From Hygrocybe punicea (taxonomy: Eukaryota; Basidiomycota; Agaricomycetes; Agaricales; Hygrophoraceae), in contig OY744462.1 in NCBI GenBank assembly GCA_963556145.1, forward strand, positions 2,914,001 to 2,978,000: DNA of 64,000 nucleotides. Reading direction: 5' to 3'. Made by a program: the position numbers and the translations under genes. This document shows positions 36,321-47,084 of this stretch, piece by piece (the first letter of the stretch is position 1; every line of letters starts with the position of its first letter). The notes below the pieces were generated by a model, which worked only from the letters and a program-made list of their open reading frames with translations, did not search any database and was not told the origin of the DNA.

Positions 36321-37196
36321 AAAAACTCGGACTTTACGCACCAAATGAGGAAGGTGGTGGTTCAGGTTCAAGAGGCAAAAGCGCAATAAGGTTCAAAGTC
36401 TGGGTTCAAATGGTGATCTGACTAATGATTACATAATCATGATTATATAAGAAAATTGACCAAAACCAAAATTGAAATACAAAGTAATCTAACCATATTG
36501 GATTTGTTTATTTGTATTTGTTTGTCATATGGCCAAGTTGAAACATGACTCACAAATGTCTAGTAATAATATTTATAGAAGAGCATATTATTTGTCTTTG
36601 TTTATATCTATTTGTATTTGTTTACTAAAGCTCAAATAACACTATATAAACTAAAACATATGATGAAATATATGTTATTGCAATATATAATTAGATTTGT
36701 TATATGCAATGAAGTTTATGATGATCAGTACAAAATTTACTATATATTATGAAAAATTGCCTTATATGGTTAGACTAGTCACATGTGACTGTCACTGTGA
36801 CAATCAGTACAAAATTTGGTATAAATGATGAGAAATTACTATATATGGTTAGATCGGTCACATGTGACTGTCACACTATGCCCGAAATAGTTATATCAGT
36901 CAGCAGTTCAATTTTCAGCTAATTCTGATAAGAATGGAGACCAGTACAAATATTTTGAATATAATTGGAAGGTAATTTGTCTTTTTTGCCACAACCTATA
37001 TTTGGATGGTTATGCAAGCCTGTCCAAACAAGGCCCCAACTGTAACTGATTTCTGGTATGAGAAGTAGAATCATATCTCTTGCACAGAAAAAATTTCTCT
37101 ATAGGCGATGCACAAACATTAATTAATTAATTACGAACCCTCACTGAACCAGGTCTAATAAAGAACGAGTCTTTTAATAAATTAAAAGAACTCGTA

Positions 37197-37540
37197 ATGA
37201 ACTAAAACACATGATGAAATATATATTAGTGTGTTATATAATTAGATTTGTTACATATAGTGAATACTATAATAATCAGAACAAAATTTAGCAAATATTA
37301 TGTCAAATTACCTTATATGGTTAGCCTGGTCACATGTGATGGTCACTACTGTGATCAGCATAAAATTTGGTATACAATATCTGAAATTACCTTATATGGT
37401 TAGAGTGGTCACATGTGACTGTCACACCATGCCTGAAATGATTGTATTAGTCAGCAGTTCAATTTTCAGCTGATTCTGATTAGAATTAAAGCCAGTATGA
37501 ATATTTTGAATATAATTGGAAGGTAATTTGATTTTTTTTA
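37197..37540 (-). mobile_element. Old Helitron 5' fragment, left half
   Basis: Matches the 5' region shared by L, R, C, D and E (CTAACCATATAAGG and CACATGTG repeats, GCTGACTAATA), but its own terminus is lost. Helitron R abuts one end and the mariner-type element interrupts it at 37541. The other half continues at 47482-47537. Confidence 0.75.
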
Positions 37541-37945
37541 TTGTGTATTGCACGTGACCTTGTATAACGCCACAGTCACAACTTCATCCAAGGCCCTACA
37601 ATCGGATGGCCATATCTCAGCAAGTTTTGCACATATCAACTAGTGGTTTGAAATCCCCATTCCCATACCCATAACCAAGGTGTTGACCACTTATTTTTGT
37701 TCTAATATAGCCATTTCCAAATTCGAAAATTTGGCAATGGGTATGGAAGTTGGTTGGACCTTGCAGGCCACAGAGGGCATCAGCCATTGTCAAACTATGT
37801 ATGTACACTCCAGTGCTTATTTGCTAGGTGCTAAAGATATTTTTGACAGCTCACATGAGAACATGCATGGAAGTACAGTTGCACAGATCGGCACACGGCT
37901 TTCACATCTGCAGTACATTTACTAGCATTTACTGTGGTTTCAGCT
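37541..37945 (+). repeat. Left TIR of the mariner-type element
   Basis: About 400 bp, inverted match to 47085-47481 with only about four to six visible differences. It contains internal palindrome-like ATTTCCAAATTCGAAAATTTGG. The near identity indicates a recent insertion or homogenisation. Confidence 0.85.
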
Positions 37946-38071
37946 GTCCCCCCCTGGTACTCATCTGTTTTAGATCCACAGGGAGCTATCTTGCTTTCAT
38001 TCTTCTCCCCATCTGCATATTCTTACATGACATGAATTCACCGTCTGGAAATTTACATAGGGTATCAGATA

Positions 38072-39250
38072 TCATACATAACCGCAATGGCGGAACCATC
38101 CAAACACATCAGCCTCAGTAGTCTGATAAAGAGCTTCAAGCAGTGTACAATATATCTCCATATTGGACAACTCAGTCATTGCCAAACGGGTATATTCACC
38201 ACAACGACGTAGGCGGTATTTCATTGCTGAGAAGGCTAGTTCGATGGGGTTGTAGTCAGGGGAGTATGGTGGCAAGAATTCATAACGCATGCCGCTGAAC
38301 ATATTTTAGTAGAGATCAATCTGGGCAAATGATTGCTTACTGTGACTCAATGAGCTCCAAAATCTCTGGGTGTTTATGAATACGACAGTTGTCCATAACA
38401 ATGACTGATTTTGGAGCAGGAAATGGTTCCATTTGGTCCAGCAGACGTCCAATAAAGGTATAGAAAAGTTGTGAGTCAAAAGCACCTTCCATGATGTCGC
38501 AATGTATAATTCCATCGTTGAGTGATAATCCAGGTAACACTGAGAATCTGTGATCATAAAAGTTAGAAGAGAAGCTGTCAGTGAATAGGCAATACTTGCC
38601 GTCGTCCACGGCAGAAGAAGGCTTTGCGTGACGCTTTTCTACCACGTATTGCCCATGCGTGTCCACGATAGGTTGTCCGGCGATCCACAGCACTCTCATC
38701 AACGAAAACAAGCTGCTCTGCATCATATGTTCCAATACGTGCAGCAAATTCTGCACGTTTCTCAGCACTTCGCTCCATTGCGACACGAGAAAGCTATCAA
38801 TGATGACCACAGGTTTTGTGAATGAGAATGTCAACTACACACCTTCTTTATGGTATACCCACCTTTTATAAGGGTACGCCATATTGTCGATGTTGATACC
38901 GATACACCACACACATCCTCCAACTCTGTCCGAAGCTCATCCAGATAAAGATCTGGAGTTTGATTCAACGTTGCAAACATGTGCTAGACAATTTGCTTAA
39001 GCAGAGTATAGTTGACTGAAGAAACAAGCCCACAAACCTGTATATCATAGTCACATAGTGAACGATGTATTTGAGGCCTCAATCGTTTTGGTACATTGAC
39101 ATTGCCTGTTTTTCTGAAATGCGCAAGTATCTTCCGGACAGAGCACAATCCTAGATCAGTGTACATGGAAATCTCCTTGGGCCCCATGGATATACTAAGA
39201 CGAATGACAATCCAATGGACTTCCTCAGGGATCGGTTTGCCAGCAACCAT
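38072..39250 (-). CDS. Tc1/mariner (IS630-like) DD34E transposase, intact
   Basis: Five exons: 39250-39038, 38983-38843, 38793-38600, 38547-38341, 38294-38072. Joined they give 978 nt, 325 aa, a normal length for the superfamily. Introns are 46-54 nt; the third uses a GC..AG pair (donor GCAAGT), the others GT..AG. The N-terminus is a helix-turn-helix region (PKEISMYTDLGLCSVRKIL). Catalytic residues are D150 in FVDES, D235 in VMDNC and E270 in NPIELAF, with 34 residues between D235 and E270. The motif PPYSPDYNPIE is typical. It would cut the element ends and insert at TA. No stop or frameshift remains after splicing. It is the only gene here that looks fully functional and is transposon-encoded. 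Confidence 0.88.
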
Positions 39251-39347
39251 GGCGTAGATGGTTGATCCAAGTCAACAAGTTGAATTGCTTCTTTTGGTAA
39301 TTTGGACCTTATCTCACAAGGAAGATAATGACATCACTTTCAGATAC

Positions 39348-42300
39348 CTAATACATATAATGATGGCCTATCCAATGATTACGATGCTCCACCCAACTCT
39401 GCCCTGCATGGTCTGAATGGAGAACAATTGATGCCCTGATGCCTTTGTAGTGGAGATTGAAGTGAGTAATGCGGGCAGAGGGAAAGAGAGCTATGTCTCC
39501 GTTCCTCAAGCGTACCACCAAGCCCAGCTCAAGCAAACAAAGCTCACCACCAGAATGGTCACCTATCACCAAAACAAGACAAACATGTCAATCCTTTACA
39601 TCCCTGTGGCAACGTGTGATGACATTGATGTTCAGAACAAAGCCACTGAATGGATGAACGGGGGATGCTTCCTTCCCTGGAAGCACATCCACGAACATAG
39701 ACAGGTCCTTGTACATTTCAGGCAGGTGCTCAATAAGCTGAGAGGAATGTATGAGCACACCAAATGAATGACCTTGATTCGACACCGACCTTTCCTTCTA
39801 CCCACAAAAAAAAATCCTTAAAAGTATTGCAAAGGTTTGTATATTCACGCGCATGTTCCTTGAGTTCCTCAGAGACGCGTGGCATGAGTTGATAGTAATT
39901 GGTCTTTGAGCACCCTTTGCGACGTAGCAGATATGGGTGCACATCATGGGGCGCACCATCTCCCTGTTCCAATGTATTAGTAACTGTGTGATAACTGTCA
40001 GCCATGAACACACACGCGGTCCATTTCTCATATACACATCAAAGTGAATAGCAGGAAACTTGACGCCACTTGAAGCCTCAGAACTATCAGTATAAACCAG
40101 GGAAGGGCCACTCTCCACAAGCAAAGCATTGCGTATGTTCCGTTCGAGGGACGAGCGCATGTCCTGTGGCATATCTCCCCAGATGAATGCAACCAGTGAT
40201 CCATCAGAGCAATTGAGACGGACGTCTTTGCTGCAACCATGCCGATGTCGGTGGCCAATATAACACAAGGAGAAACAAGACTCACCCATCAAAAATATTT
40301 TCATCCATCAAAACATATCTATTTGGGCCCTTGACACCGCTCTCATCATATAGCTCAGAAATCTATCAAGGTCACATCAATTCTGCCCCACTCTCAAGTT
40401 CATATAACCCTTACCATACAGGCAAAATCATCACTACCCTTGGGAACCTGGGCATTGAGAGCGTACAGTCTTTGCTGATCTGTATATGCTTTCCTTGCCT
40501 CATATTCTCTTGGGTATGGGACTGTCTTGTTCTGTCTAGCATCCATAACAAATCTAGTGTTAAGAACCATGTAGTTCGGGGACACGGGGTCAGGAACCAG
40601 AAAACCGCACAGCGGAGGGGCCTGTATGACGCTACCCAAGCTGAGCTGATGCTGAACATGGTTCTGAATGTCACTGCCTGCATCCGAGAATGGTGACAAC
40701 GGCCGTTCGTCCATGTTCAATTGCCTTGAGGACATGTAAGAATGGAGTAGGTTTTGATTCATAATATGGAGTTGTGCAGGCACCACCAAACGTCCCATTA
40801 GAGGCTCCAGACACCACGCCCAGATTTCACGGTTCCGCGTGAGGGACAGAAAAGAGCTGACAAAATATTATTACTATTACACCTATTAAACCCTGATCAC
40901 TTACTTTTTTTGGATGCCGTCGAAGAAATGATCAGACACATCCAAGTCCGAGCAGTCTATGTCTCCCTTCAAATCCATATCATGAAGCAAACTTGGTGAG
41001 AACATAGTGGAAAGTCTCAAAGGGATGTGACGTCGTAGGTAGTCTATGAGAGGAATTAGACGTTCACAAACATCCTTCCCTGCATCCGTTTCTAAAGGGT
41101 TTGGTAGGTCAAACTCTATGAGATAAACAGTTGTGCACAGAGGGAGCTACTCACCAGGATCAGGCCAGCGAAGAGTATTTGATATGGCGTAAATCTCATC
41201 AAACTTCATCTGCGAAATCTCAGCCCTGCAGTTGTTCGCTGCAATAATCATCAGAAAGTATATAGATCCTGTGAGACAACCTTAGCATGGACCGTGCATG
41301 ACAGTAAGAGGAAGCCCACCAGCACCGGCAATGGAAGCAAACTTCGTACCGATTCCTACCCATGTGCGAAAGGTTGATAATGTCGGGCCACCATCCATCC
41401 CCATTAAGTGAAGATTGTAGACATTAGCCACTGACTTATACCTGTTCGTCCTCAAGATGCTACAGGAAGCTGATAAGACACAGCATGTCAACATAAGAAG
41501 GACCCACCAGTCTGCTTTTGCTGCTAGCTGCAGCATATTAATTATAGTAATGAATTCCAGCCCAGTGGCCATTTCCAGGCTGCGTTGGCAACGCCGGACC
41601 ACGGACTGCAGAGAGTCCATCACGAAAGCACCATTCTCACCCTCCCATGCCCCACCTGCCACCAAAGCTCACATTGACTGCATCCATTTCTGGGTTGATG
41701 CATTCGACAAATTGCTGATAGCATCCTGCGATAAATTGGAGATAGCCTCTGCGGCAGGTCCTCCCAAAGTGCTGACAGGCTTCTCAATGACCTCCCAAGC
41801 TTTCTGCTGCTTCTTCCCTTTGTTCTTTTTCTTGTGCTTCATACCACCACGATTGCATTCCCCAACCCTGTGAACCGCATACGCGCCCGCCCCAGCACCA
41901 CAACCTTCCCGCTCCCCAATACGGTTTGAACGGTGTCGCTCCCTTCGATCCAATTGGTTTTGGGCAGTGTAAGAATGCGCGTAGTCAGTGTGGATCTGGA
42001 TGTATGGAGGAAGAACTTAGAAAAAAAGGGAAACGGGGAATGTTGCTCACCGTATTGGCACTGGCATTCTGCAGGGAGTCCAGCACGATGTGTGAAGGTT
42101 CAGGCGTCGAAAGAAAAACTCCAAATGCTGAGGAGACGCCCTGGGTGGGTGAAGGAAGGCTACCACAAAATGGACTCCCTGGACTGGCAGAATGCGCATG
42201 GTCGGTGTGGATCTGGATCTGGATGTATGGAAGGTTGGACAATGAAGGAAGAACTTAGAAAAAAAGGGAAACGGGGAATGTTGCTCACCGTATTTGCACT

Positions 42301-42958
42301 GGCATTCTGCAGGGAGTCCAGCGCGATGTGTGAAGGTTCGGGCATCGAAGGAAAAACTCCAAACGCTGAGGAGACGACCTGGGTGGGTGAAGGAAAGCTA
42401 CCACAAAATGGACCCCCTGGACTGGCAGAATGTGTGCGGTCACCGTCTGCATTCTGTGAGAAGGACTTGAGCCTGATGTGTGAAGGGAATGGTCGCAAAG
42501 GCTGTGTCCACATGGACATGGACTCACTGCACTGGCAGAATGTGTGTGGTCAGCATCCCATGAGAAGGACCGGAGCTGGACATGTGAAAGTTCAGCCGTG
42601 GAAGGCAGTCATGGTCCAGTGGACTCACCAGAGTGGCAGAATGCGTTGGGTCTGTGTCATTCCGAGAGACCAGACTTGCAGAATGCACATGGTTACCGAA
42701 GGCATAGAGCTTTTGGTATATGGCAAATATACCTGGTGGCAGACTGTCGGCAGATTGATGGAGGAACTGGAGCATGTCCAAGAGCTCCTTCGGTGAAAAG
42801 TCCATCAGTACCGGAAGCAGTCCCAAAAAGGTGCACATTTTATCGCCATAAAACGTGCACCTTTTTGGGACACCCCCTGATGCATCAGCCGCTCCACTGG
42901 GCCCGCGAGACCGAAAGCGTTCGACAGAATGCTCAAAATACTTATCATACGCTGTCAT
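39348..42958 (-). CDS. TET/JBP-like 2-oxoglutarate/Fe(II) dioxygenase, cargo
   Basis: Many short exons on the minus strand; boundaries in the first half are uncertain. The C-terminal double-stranded beta-helix core is clear: HPFSGFVLNINVITRCHRD gives the Fe-binding HxD (near 39600). It is followed by GDHSGGELCLLELG, then THFNLHYKG (distal His) and IRASIVLHSD (2-oxoglutarate Arg). This is the pattern of fungal TET/JBP enzymes, which oxidise 5-methylcytosine or thymine in DNA. An in-frame TGA at 39588-39590 lies between HxD and GGEL and may inactivate it. Middle exons include GSIYFLMIIAANNC and a basic KHKKKNKGKK segment that may direct it to the nucleus. The N-terminal part (42958-41960) has tandemly duplicated exons. 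Divergent from the nuclease-kinase gene. Confidence 0.7.
41965..42428 (-). repeat. Tandem duplication of an exon-intron unit (~230 bp)
   Basis: Two adjacent copies (about 42428-42190 and 42189-41965), roughly 93% alike. Each holds a coding-like stretch ending in LQNASANT, a GTGAGC donor, a short intron and an acceptor-like CTGCCAG. The duplication lies in the 5' half of the oxygenase gene. A shorter related motif (CATTCTGCCA) recurs upstream to about 42690. Confidence 0.7.
42821..42870. repeat. Perfect 16-bp inverted repeat with 18-nt loop
   Basis: TCCCAAAAAGGTGCAC (42821-42836) and GTGCACCTTTTTGGGA (42855-42870) can form a stable hairpin. The loop is ATTTTATCGCCATAAAAC. It lies in the first part of the oxygenase gene, about 90-140 bp inside the proposed start, so it could be a small inserted palindrome or affect mRNA structure. 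Confidence 0.8.
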
Positions 42959-43086
42959 CCCACATAAAAGGATCTTGGCTGCAAGACCGACAAAGGTGAA
43001 AGAGCCAGTAGGTAAGAGTGAATGCTAAACTTTCTATGTACTGTAAACTTGAACTCACCTATCTCCATGGAAAAGGCAAAGGCACC
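42959..43086. promoter_or_regulatory. Short divergent interval between cargo genes
   Basis: Only about 130 bp separate the proposed starts of the oxygenase (minus) and the nuclease-kinase (plus) genes. No clear TATA box is seen. The layout suggests a shared bidirectional promoter, by inference. Confidence 0.35.
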
Positions 43087-44878
43087 ATGTCAACCCTGGC
43101 GACTTTCATCCCCAGTATGATCTTTCCTCTGCCCTCAGAGCATGAATTCACCAAGGTACCGACTTCAACCTCCACGGCCCCGTACCAGGTCGGCATACCA
43201 CCCCCCAATCAGGAAGGCCGTCCCGCTTTCATCATATGTGATCCATCTTTACCCCATCGCATGCTGGTGTCGCTTCAAGCCTACCTGCAAACTGCACCTG
43301 GCAGACAGCTAGCCCCCTCTGCAGTGCTCATTCAAGCCGTTGCAGGACTGGAGAGGTCCCTGAGGGGTTATGTCCTAGACCATGAAACATCATCCAACCT
43401 CCTTTTCCATCGTGCTTTCAACCCCATCAGCTGTGCAGTGGAGGAGGTGGACAGTAATCCGTCGCAGCCTGTGACTACCACACGTAACACACTGTTCAAC
43501 CAGATTCCCGATGGAACCTATCGCCCACACCGAGACGCGGACGCACAGCTTCACATCGAGTTCAAGAGCTGGACAGCATTTTCACATCATGCGACGAATA
43601 TATTACAGCTTGGTCGTAACAGTACAGTTCTGGAGCTGAGCCCTAGTGAGACAGGGCATCGCTCCATAATATTTAAGGTGTGCTGATCTGAACCTACAGG
43701 AAACGCTCACCTCACCATTTGTACCCCCAGATTGGGATATCTATGCTGTCAGATCTGAAAAAGATACCATATGCTCTGCTCTTTGGAGGCGATCAGTACA
43801 TGCTCTTCACTCTTTGCCCAATCCCTGGAGGGCCCCTGCACGGCCTTCTGTGCTCAGATATTCTGCATATCCTGGATGCGACAACGCCATTTATGCCCCT
43901 AATCATTTACTGTCTGTTGGGTGTGGGTGCCAAGGTCTTGGACGTGCCACAGCATGTCCAAGTTCCTACAATCTCATTGGTAACGTCATTAGGCCGTACA
44001 CGACACGCAACGAAAACAGCTAACGCAAACGTCCATGCAAATGCTGCTAAGCTGGCAACAATATTTCCTGGTGTAACTTTACAGGTGCTTTTCTTTCCAT
44101 CAATCGCTTCATCTCAATCAAAGGTCATTTTAGGCTGAAAATTTAGGGCTAACATTTGATCTCGATCGATGTCAACAGGAGACGTACGTGCTGAGTCTTT
44201 GCAACGTCATGTCTTCTTTGCACATGCGTGGGCCTCCTCCCTCCACCTTCAAGCAGTGGCTGCACAAGGCGACGCGAGTTCTGAAGTCACTTCCTTGGCA
44301 ACGTCAGCAATGCCGAAAACTTATTCTTACAACATATCTGGAGAGGGGATCAGTTGGGAATGTATTCAGAGGGCATTATGCTGATATGCAACAAGAAGAC
44401 ATTGTCGGAAAGGTTGTGGTGGATGGGCCGTCTCAGGAACTGCTATATCACGAAGCCAGAATATATGCAGATCTCACAGCACTTCAGGGCTCAGCAATAC
44501 CATCTGTGCATGGTCTCTATGTCAGTGGGCATCTTCTTGTGCTGGTCATGCAATATGCAGGAGAGAAATTTAGGTCCTTCTCTGACCTTACATTGCGTCA
44601 GCGGTATGTCCCCACCTATACTAGACTATCACATCTACTTTACTCTTTTTAGGTCAGATCTTTGGGCTACTCTCCTGTTACTTCATCAGGCAGGAGTTTG
44701 CCACCAAGACTTACGACCTGACAATGTGGTCTTATCTCCCACAGGCGCCATCCGCGTACTGGACTTCTCACATGCGACTCTCCATAACTACAGGGGAATA
44801 GGTGAATGTTCAGAGCTTCAGGATGCCAGGCTGATGCTGCAGTTCCCTCCATCTGAACCCCATGATTCATATTATTAA
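43087..44878 (+). CDS. PD-(D/E)xK nuclease fused to protein kinase-like domain, cargo
   Basis: Four exons: 43087-43677, 43731-44084, 44179-44603, 44653-44878. Joined they give 531 aa. Residues 1-315 look like a restriction-nuclease fold: IPDG (P141, D142), then 16 residues on LHIEFKSW (E158, K160), the PD..ExK signature. Residues about 365-531 carry kinase motifs: glycine loop GSVGNVFRG (372-380), VGKVV (K393), HEARIY (E407), catalytic loop HQDLRPDN (474-481) and DFS (494-496) in place of DFG. Only about 35 residues follow DFS, so the C-lobe is much shortened. Nuclease-kinase fusions are known among Crinkler-like effector and anti-invader proteins of fungi; whether this belongs there is inference. 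It is intact with good introns. ATG 43018 upstream in the same frame is an alternative start. Confidence 0.75.
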
Positions 44879-45039
44879 AATGTGCAGTATTTCAGTGACG
44901 TTTTGTTTTGTCAAATGGTACAAATAAAAATAGGCGAGATACTAAATATGTGTTAGTACACATGTTTTTCTCTCGCGTCTCACGTAGGCTCCCTTGCATC
45001 TCTCTCTAAGCTCTCTCGCATCTCTCTCTCTTTGCTGAT

Positions 45040-46930
45040 ATGGGACGGAAAGCTGTGAAACAACATAAGGAGGAAACCAAAGCAAAACGACGGCGCACCA
45101 CCCAAGGGCCTGCCACTTCTGTGCCAGATGGACCCACAATGGTGTCCGATGAAGAGACGGAGACGGAGCCTGTGGTAAAGACAACGAATGACAATATGAA
45201 TGGGGTCAAGGCCATTGCAGAGCTGGGGAAAAGAGTGAGATTTGTTACCACTACACACACAACCCAATCACGTTCCTCCATCGCTTCAAAATCTGGAGAT
45301 ACCCTTTCCACACAGGCACATTCCAATGCAGAAGCATCAAAGCTGCAAAGCCAGGAAAAAACCTCAGTCAACGAAGTCCAGCGTCCTGGGCGTAAGGCGT
45401 CAAGTGGAGTCGCTGCCTTGCTTCAAAGGTTAGCCATGGATGATGTTTCTGAGGAATCTGGTGAGGAATTTGGTGAGGAATTTGATGTCAATGAGTATGA
45501 GGAAGAGGAAAACTCCCAGGAAAGAGTTGATGAGGAGGAAGAGCTCAAGAGGTGGCGCGTGACCGATGATAACGATGTCATCAAGTTCAAGCCAAAGCTG
45601 AAGACCACAACTAGCAATAAGGTAGCAAAAGGGAAGATTACAGTGGAATTGAGTGAAAGTGATGATGACGACGACGGTGAGTTGCTTCTCCGCAACAGAA
45701 AGGGAATGATCTTACATTATCACATTTAATAGAACCATTCAACTTCACCGTTGAAATAAATGATAGATCGAAAGGGTCACGCACTGTGGAAATTCTGTCA
45801 TCAATGCTGTCTTGGGGCGATTTCCAGCAAAAACTAGCAGAGGCACTCAACATATATCCGACATCACTATGGGCACAGTATCGATTTAGCTCTGAGAATA
45901 AAGACTCACTGCCATGTGATCTCACCTCACAGCAACAATTTACCACTATGCTGCTACGTCTTCATCCTCTGGTAGTCCCAGCAATGCTCACCAACGGTCA
46001 GCGTTCTGCAAGAAAAATGAAAGCTGTGGCAGTGCAAATCTTCAACAAAGGTGACGATCCTGTGCAAAATAATATAAAGGTCTGTAGCACTTTTGCTCGC
46101 GGCCATAACTAAATTAGTATCAACAGAAAAATCCTGGGGCTTCAAAGACGTCGACCGTCGGTGACAAGGAAATTGTAAAGTCCAATGGGGATTTGTTCCA
46201 TGAGCAAAAAGTTGCAGCTAGAAGGGCACTTATTGAAGCGCATTCGTGTGACATTCATAGCCTTCCCAACAAGCCTGTCCTATGTTGGAAAGATTCCCAG
46301 AACTCCTGCTACCCCATTACCAAAAGTAACCTCAATTTATGGGCCACCAAGATCGTGTGTTTGGTTGTTTTATTCCAGTCAAATGACGCTGACCTTTCAC
46401 TGAAGGTCAGAGATCCTGGGAACAATACTATTGACGTGAAACCTGTGGAACTCAACTTCTACAGCAATGCACCACGTTCCAGGAATCCCGGCCGTCCAAT
46501 AGCACAGACACAGGTACAGGCACCGCTGCCCAACCCAGGTTTTCCATATGGCTATTACCCCCCACCATATCCCCCAACATGGCCCGGCTACAGTCAAGGC
46601 CCACCATCCACTCTCAATCCAGCACAAACTGCAGCAGTTGCGCCTATCAAAGTCAACTATCCCATGATAATTCCTTGGTTGAACTATTGCGACCAACATC
46701 CTGATCGCTGTGGAGAAGATTTCAGTGCACATGCTGATAAATTCAATAAAGAAGGTTATCGCCATCTCCACCAGCTTACTGGAGAACGTGTTTCTGTGGA
46801 AAAGTTGTCTGATTGGCTTGGAATTGGTAAAGGTACAGCAGATTTGTTAATACGTTATGCGGAAGAGGACTTGGAGTTGGTGAAGGCTGGAACATTCACA
46901 ATGACAGTTGAAGAGGACTTGTATGCGTAG
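45040..46930 (+). CDS. Hypothetical 595-aa protein with SAM-like C-terminus, cargo
   Basis: Three exons: 45040-45676, 45733-46079, 46127-46930. The joined frame is 1788 nt, intact. The N-terminus is basic (GRKAVKQHKEE, KAKRRRTT), a likely nuclear signal. Next is a long acidic Glu/Asp/Ser tract, then a globular piece (VEINDRSKGSR to about residue 325). A Pro/Tyr/Gly-rich linker (YGYYPPPYPPTWPGY) follows. The last 90 residues are a helical domain: IPWLNYCDQHPDRCGEDF, LSDWLGIGKGTADLL and YAEEDLELVKAG. This resembles SAM-type helical bundles seen in basidiomycete hypothetical proteins. No catalytic residues are visible; a DNA-associated or scaffolding partner for the neighbouring nuclease-kinase is possible. 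The segment 46352-46378 could be a tiny retained intron. Confidence 0.65.
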
Positions 46931-47084
46931 AAACACGGATATTGTGACTTGGAAACCCTTTGTTGAGGAGATATGCTTTGAAACATAGATTTTTTTGTTA
47001 GTGGGAAGAACATATGAATTAAATAGTTCTATGCGAGTAACAGTACACCCCACTACAATAAAGGTATTAGTGAGAGGGGGACAG
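46931..47084. other. 3' flank of the SAM-like gene before the right TIR
   Basis: AT-rich and non-coding. It has no strong terminator motif apart from an AATAAAGG at about 47057, which may be coincidental. Confidence 0.4.

Larger units (their letters stand above)
28520..37196 (-). mobile_element. Helitron R, inverted partner of L, 3'-truncated
   Basis: Copy of L in the opposite orientation. The 5' end TTACGAGTTCTTTTAATTT is at 37196, and it is truncated by Helitron B at 28519. It matches L from the 5' end through the helicase gene, without insertion M. It has three 302-bp tandem units where L has two. With L it forms an inverted repeat whose arms are more than 8 kb, separated by about 5 kb plus the M insertion in L. 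Confidence 0.85.
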
